From assembly GCA_012513815.1 (NCBI GenBank), contig JAAZBM010000015.1, forward strand, positions 1 through 64,000: 64,000 nucleotides of DNA. Reading direction: 5' to 3'. Shown here piece after piece: positions 61,352 to 64,000 of the stretch. Made by a program: the position numbers and the translations under genes. Origin of the DNA: Candidatus Sumerlaeota bacterium. Its GTDB lineage: Bacteria > Sumerlaeota > Sumerlaeia > Sumerlaeales > Sumerlaeaceae. The notes below the pieces were generated by a model, which saw only the letters and a list, made by a program, of their open reading frames with translations, searched no databases and was not told the origin of the DNA. Each line of letters begins with the position of its first letter. The first letter of the stretch is position 1.

Positions 61352-63391
61352 CTATTTCCGAATGACAAGGGTTTTGTTGTTATCGTTGAAATCAAGTTCC
61401 AACTCCTTGCCAATGCACTCCTCCGGCAGTAGCCACAAATCCGCGTGATACAGAACGGACGCCAAACTCCCCGGTGTTTGCTCGGAATACCAGCCGTAAC
61501 GAATGCCGACTTCATACCCCGGCAACACGGGGAATTCTCGGAACCCGGAGCGCGTCGGGTCATAAGCGACATCCCACAACTGTGTCATGGATTCCTCGCC
61601 CTTTTTGGTATTCCTGAACACAAGATGTAGCCGATCCTCCGGCGACATCTTGCGCGAGGTAACACTCCGCACACTGCACTTTGTCCAGAACTCCGGCCGT
61701 TCCAAAACAAGTTTTCGGGTCAACATCTCGCCACGCAATACCGCGCGACGTGCCTCGCCCGCAGTCACTTCCTCAGTGCCGAGGAGCAAATCCCGATCGC
61801 CGGTCCCTGTCTTCTTGATGCCAATCGCGACAAACGTCCGCTCATCCGGCATTTCCGGCGGGATGCATATCTTGCATGTACCGTCCCCGTCATAATACTT
61901 GCCGGAGTTGCCCTCGGCGATATAAATCTTCGCTTGTTTCTCAACCGTCTGACGGTCACTTGCGACAACTTTAAAGTTGATTTGCGGAACTTGAACCGCG
62001 CGAACCACAATCGAATCTTCTACCTGATGAAAATCATCGGGAACAATACGCGAGATTCGGCTGCGTTCCTTCGTCGAGATGGCCAGCGGCGCATCCTGTC
62101 GCACTGCGGGGAACAGCCCATCATCGTAGAAAAAGACATCATAGTTGCCCTCGACATCATGCACCACGAATTCCCCATTGCCGTTTGTCGTCTCGGAACC
62201 CCAATTCCCTTGGCGCCGCCCATCGACCCAGTACAAACGCATCTTCTTGCCCGCGAGCGGCGCGCCCGTGCCGTCATCAATCAGTTTGCCGCGCACGGCG
62301 AATCGCGTTGACGGCGGGTCGAAACGCAAAACAACATCTGTCGTCTCACCGGCGGACAACTTGCAAAAAGCCTCGTTGGAAACATCCGAATTGTAGTGGC
62401 TCCGACCAACAGCGAACATTATCATCGGACGTAACGGAAGAATCCCATCAAACCGAAAAGCTCCCTGTTTGTCCGCGATGGACGACAACGGAATCTTGAG
62501 AACACTGGTCATAAAGAGCAACACCTGACTGCCGGCAACCGGAGTGCCCACATGGTCAACAACATGACCGGTTATGGTGCATCCGCCCTGCTGCAAAACA
62601 ATCCGAATATCAGAACGCGGAGACTCAATCGAGTCGGTCAGGCCAAGCTGATAACCCTTCGCCGAAGCGTCGGCAATAATATGAACGGGAGTCTTCTCCG
62701 GCACATCCGCGATTGTGTAACTGCCATCGACGCCCGTCTTGACAACCGAAGAACACGCGCTACTCACGCGAGCGTAGTTGGTGCTTGATTGCGCCGGATG
62801 AGCATAGACATCAACGCCGGACAGACCGACGCCGCCCTCATCAACAACAATTCCGGAAACCGCGGCAAAACGCCCAAGACTGACGCTCCAGTCGCAAGCG
62901 TTCTTGCCCCGGCCCGAGACAACGCCATAAGCCTCCGCGTACCCGGTCGCGTTCGCGCGGAGACGCCAAACGGAATCACGTTTTCCATAAACCTGAAGGC
63001 AGTAAGACCCATTTGTATCGGTGACCGCTGTCTTCACATCAGCCTCTCGGGGGAGACGAACAAGCGCATTGTTAACGGACACTTGAGCGCCCGGAATCGC
63101 CTGTTTCTCGGGCGACGTAATCACACCCGAAATGGTCAGCGTCGTCAGGCCATCGTTGACGTGAGACGACACCGACAGCTTCGGCGTCTTCACGCGATTG
63201 CCCTTTGACGAAACGCCCAAGTCGCGCCCCGCGTCGAACTCGGCAACAGCCTCAATATCACCCGATGAACTTGCGCCCTCATCAACAACAGGACGCCACG
63301 AATAATGCATTGTCAACACGCACAGAACAACAATACCCAGACATAGAACAGCCCAACGCCCGTGCTGCCATGCATTATTCTTTTGTTCCAC
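61352..63391 (-). CDS. Membrane-anchored protein with carboxypeptidase-regulatory-like repeats
   Basis: A short N-terminus and one TM helix (about 13-31; WAVLCLGIVVLCVLTMHY) are followed by about four to five CarboxypepD_reg-type beta-sandwich repeats (SPEKQAIPGAQVSVNNALV...TNGSYCLQVYG; VDEGGVGLSGVDVYAHP; VDHVGTPVAGSQVLLF; IDDGTGAPLAGKKMRLYW). The C-terminal 200 residues are shared with the partial gene downstream in this window. The start is GTG 63391 with AGGAGG ten bases upstream. Such repeats usually form extracellular stalks; no enzyme domain is visible. An exported surface protein is inferred. Confidence 0.75.
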   Translation of the reverse strand: MEQKNNAWQHGRWAVLCLGIVVLCVLTMHYSWRPVVDEGASSSGDIEAVAEFDAGRDLGVSSKGNRVKTPKLSVSSHVNDGLTTLTISGVITSPEKQAIPGAQVSVNNALVRLPREADVKTAVTDTNGSYCLQVYGKRDSVWRLRANATGYAEAYGVVSGRGKNACDWSVSLGRFAAVSGIVVDEGGVGLSGVDVYAHPAQSSTNYARVSSACSSVVKTGVDGSYTIADVPEKTPVHIIADASAKGYQLGLTDSIESPRSDIRIVLQQGGCTITGHVVDHVGTPVAGSQVLLFMTSVLKIPLSSIADKQGAFRFDGILPLRPMIMFAVGRSHYNSDVSNEAFCKLSAGETTDVVLRFDPPSTRFAVRGKLIDDGTGAPLAGKKMRLYWVDGRRQGNWGSETTNGNGEFVVHDVEGNYDVFFYDDGLFPAVRQDAPLAISTKERSRISRIVPDDFHQVEDSIVVRAVQVPQINFKVVASDRQTVEKQAKIYIAEGNSGKYYDGDGTCKICIPPEMPDERTFVAIGIKKTGTGDRDLLLGTEEVTAGEARRAVLRGEMLTRKLVLERPEFWTKCSVRSVTSRKMSPEDRLHLVFRNTKKGEESMTQLWDVAYDPTRSGFREFPVLPGYEVGIRYGWYSEQTPGSLASVLYHADLWLLPEECIGKELELDFNDNNKTLVIRK

Positions 63392-63487
63392 TCGCCTGTA
63401 TCCTCCTGCGATTTCATCTGATACTCACTACCGACGCCCCTCGCTCCCGCTCTGTGTCGTCGCCACAAACATAAATACCATCAAGAT

Positions 63488-64000
63488 TTACTCGATACGC
63501 AGACTTTGATTTTGCGAATGAAAAACAAAACTAATTTCCTTACCAACGCAATCCTCGGGATTCAGCCACACCGGAGAAGAAGTCTTGTAGCGATTGTCCT
63601 CCGCGTAACGAACCGCGATGCCGATATCGTACCCCAGAATGATAGGAACTTCAAATCGCCCGTCGAGGTGAATCATGATTGGCATCTTGAGTTTCATCAC
63701 GGGCAAATCCGCAGAGTTTCCGGGCATCCGAATGGAACACATGATACTCATCGGCGATGATGTTTTCTCGCCCTTCACCGTCAGACGACCCTTTAGTTCG
63801 AACTCCGGCGGTTCCAAAACGAGTTCCTCTTTCAAGACCTCGCCGCGCTTCATCCGTTCGAGACAATCGCGAATATCAACCTCGCATGTCCCATAAACAA
63901 ACTTATCGTCATTGTCCTTATCCATATCGCTGGCAAATAGCATCAACCGCGTATTCTTTTCCGACAGCGCCGGGAGAAGCATCGTGACGATACCGCTCGT
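63488..64000 (-). CDS. Partial paralogue of the preceding repeat protein (C-terminal part)
   Basis: The frame stays open to the right edge, so the tracked ATG (63982) is internal and the gene begins outside the window. The visible 170 residues align with the C-terminus of the gene at 61352. The shared order is ...GEVLKEELVLEPPEFELKG against GEMLTRKLVLERPEFWTKC, then ILGYDIGIAVRY against LPGYEVGIRYGW and LNPEDCVGKEISFVF against LPEECIGKELELDF. This shows tandem duplication. Probably also a surface protein; its N-terminus is unknown. Confidence 0.7.
   Translation of the reverse strand, partial: TSGIVTMLLPALSEKNTRLMLFASDMDKDNDDKFVYGTCEVDIRDCLERMKRGEVLKEELVLEPPEFELKGRLTVKGEKTSSPMSIMCSIRMPGNSADLPVMKLKMPIMIHLDGRFEVPIILGYDIGIAVRYAEDNRYKTSSPVWLNPEDCVGKEISFVFHSQNQSLRIE

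Overview
The window is a dense chromosomal segment of a Gram-negative bacterium with roughly even base composition. It holds about 47 protein genes, one of them cut by the right edge, and four tRNA genes. lpxD and gmhA-type genes point to LPS, and there are many exported proteins and lipoproteins plus a PilO-like and prepilin-peptidase pair. The mix of large secreted Kelch/CARDB, LamG and CBM-like proteins, NamZ, a GHL10 hydrolase, a Hanks kinase and a DprE1/DprE2-like pair would suit a PVC-type or similar environmental or gut lineage. That placement is inference and not firm. I see no IS element, prophage, CRISPR array or rRNA.

Layout. 0.4-6.2 kb: a minus-strand run of four exported proteins (TPR protein, small HExxH cysteine-rich protein, GHL10 glycoside hydrolase, CGC-type phosphoesterase-like protein). 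6.3-13.8 kb: small hypothetical gene, SRAP (yedK), gmhA with an acidic tail, class II aldolase, prepilin peptidase, mutS, a small acidic protein and tRNA-Ser(UGA). 14.2-18.5 kb (plus): a leader region, then cimA translationally coupled to a Nudix hydrolase, then a secreted propeller-like protein. 18.5-28.9 kb (minus): acpP, tRNA-Ser(GGA), NCS2 purine permease, a low-complexity exported protein, a 1,440-residue Kelch/CARDB protein, an M20 deacylase, lpxD, an unlisted 59-residue lipoprotein and tRNA-Cys. 29-33.5 kb: two convergent TlpA-like thioredoxins, then the SDR/FAD-oxidase pair resembling DprE2/DprE1. 33.5-36.6 kb (minus): duplicated-domain lipoprotein, prmC and rhomboid protease in one tight operon. 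36.9-40.5 kb (plus): LamG protein, M29 aminopeptidase and glycerate kinase; the gap between the first two hides broken small frames on the minus strand. 40.6-59.8 kb (minus): GGDEF cyclase, SO_0444-like metal permease with fused HMA domain, cysS, CBM-like lipoprotein, purE, namZ, Ser/Thr kinase, glgC, SurA-like PPIase, tRNA-Leu(UAA), a PilO-like protein with Met-Pro-Gly repeats, holA, a YkgJ-type cysteine cluster protein and fabF. 59.9-64 kb: NSS-family Na+ symporter (plus) with a good promoter, then two tandem paralogous minus-strand surface proteins, the second running off the edge.

How they work together. Housekeeping functions (fatty acid and lipid A synthesis, purine synthesis, translation, replication and repair, glycolysis and glycogen) are interleaved with envelope proteins. 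The most notable sets are the DprE1/DprE2-like epimerase pair, the exported-protein operon with the HExxH protein, the kinase-NamZ pair, the PilO-like protein with Met-Pro-Gly repeats, and the cimA leader. Several starts in the ORF track were moved to codons with a proper ribosome binding site; five genes appear to use TTG or GTG.
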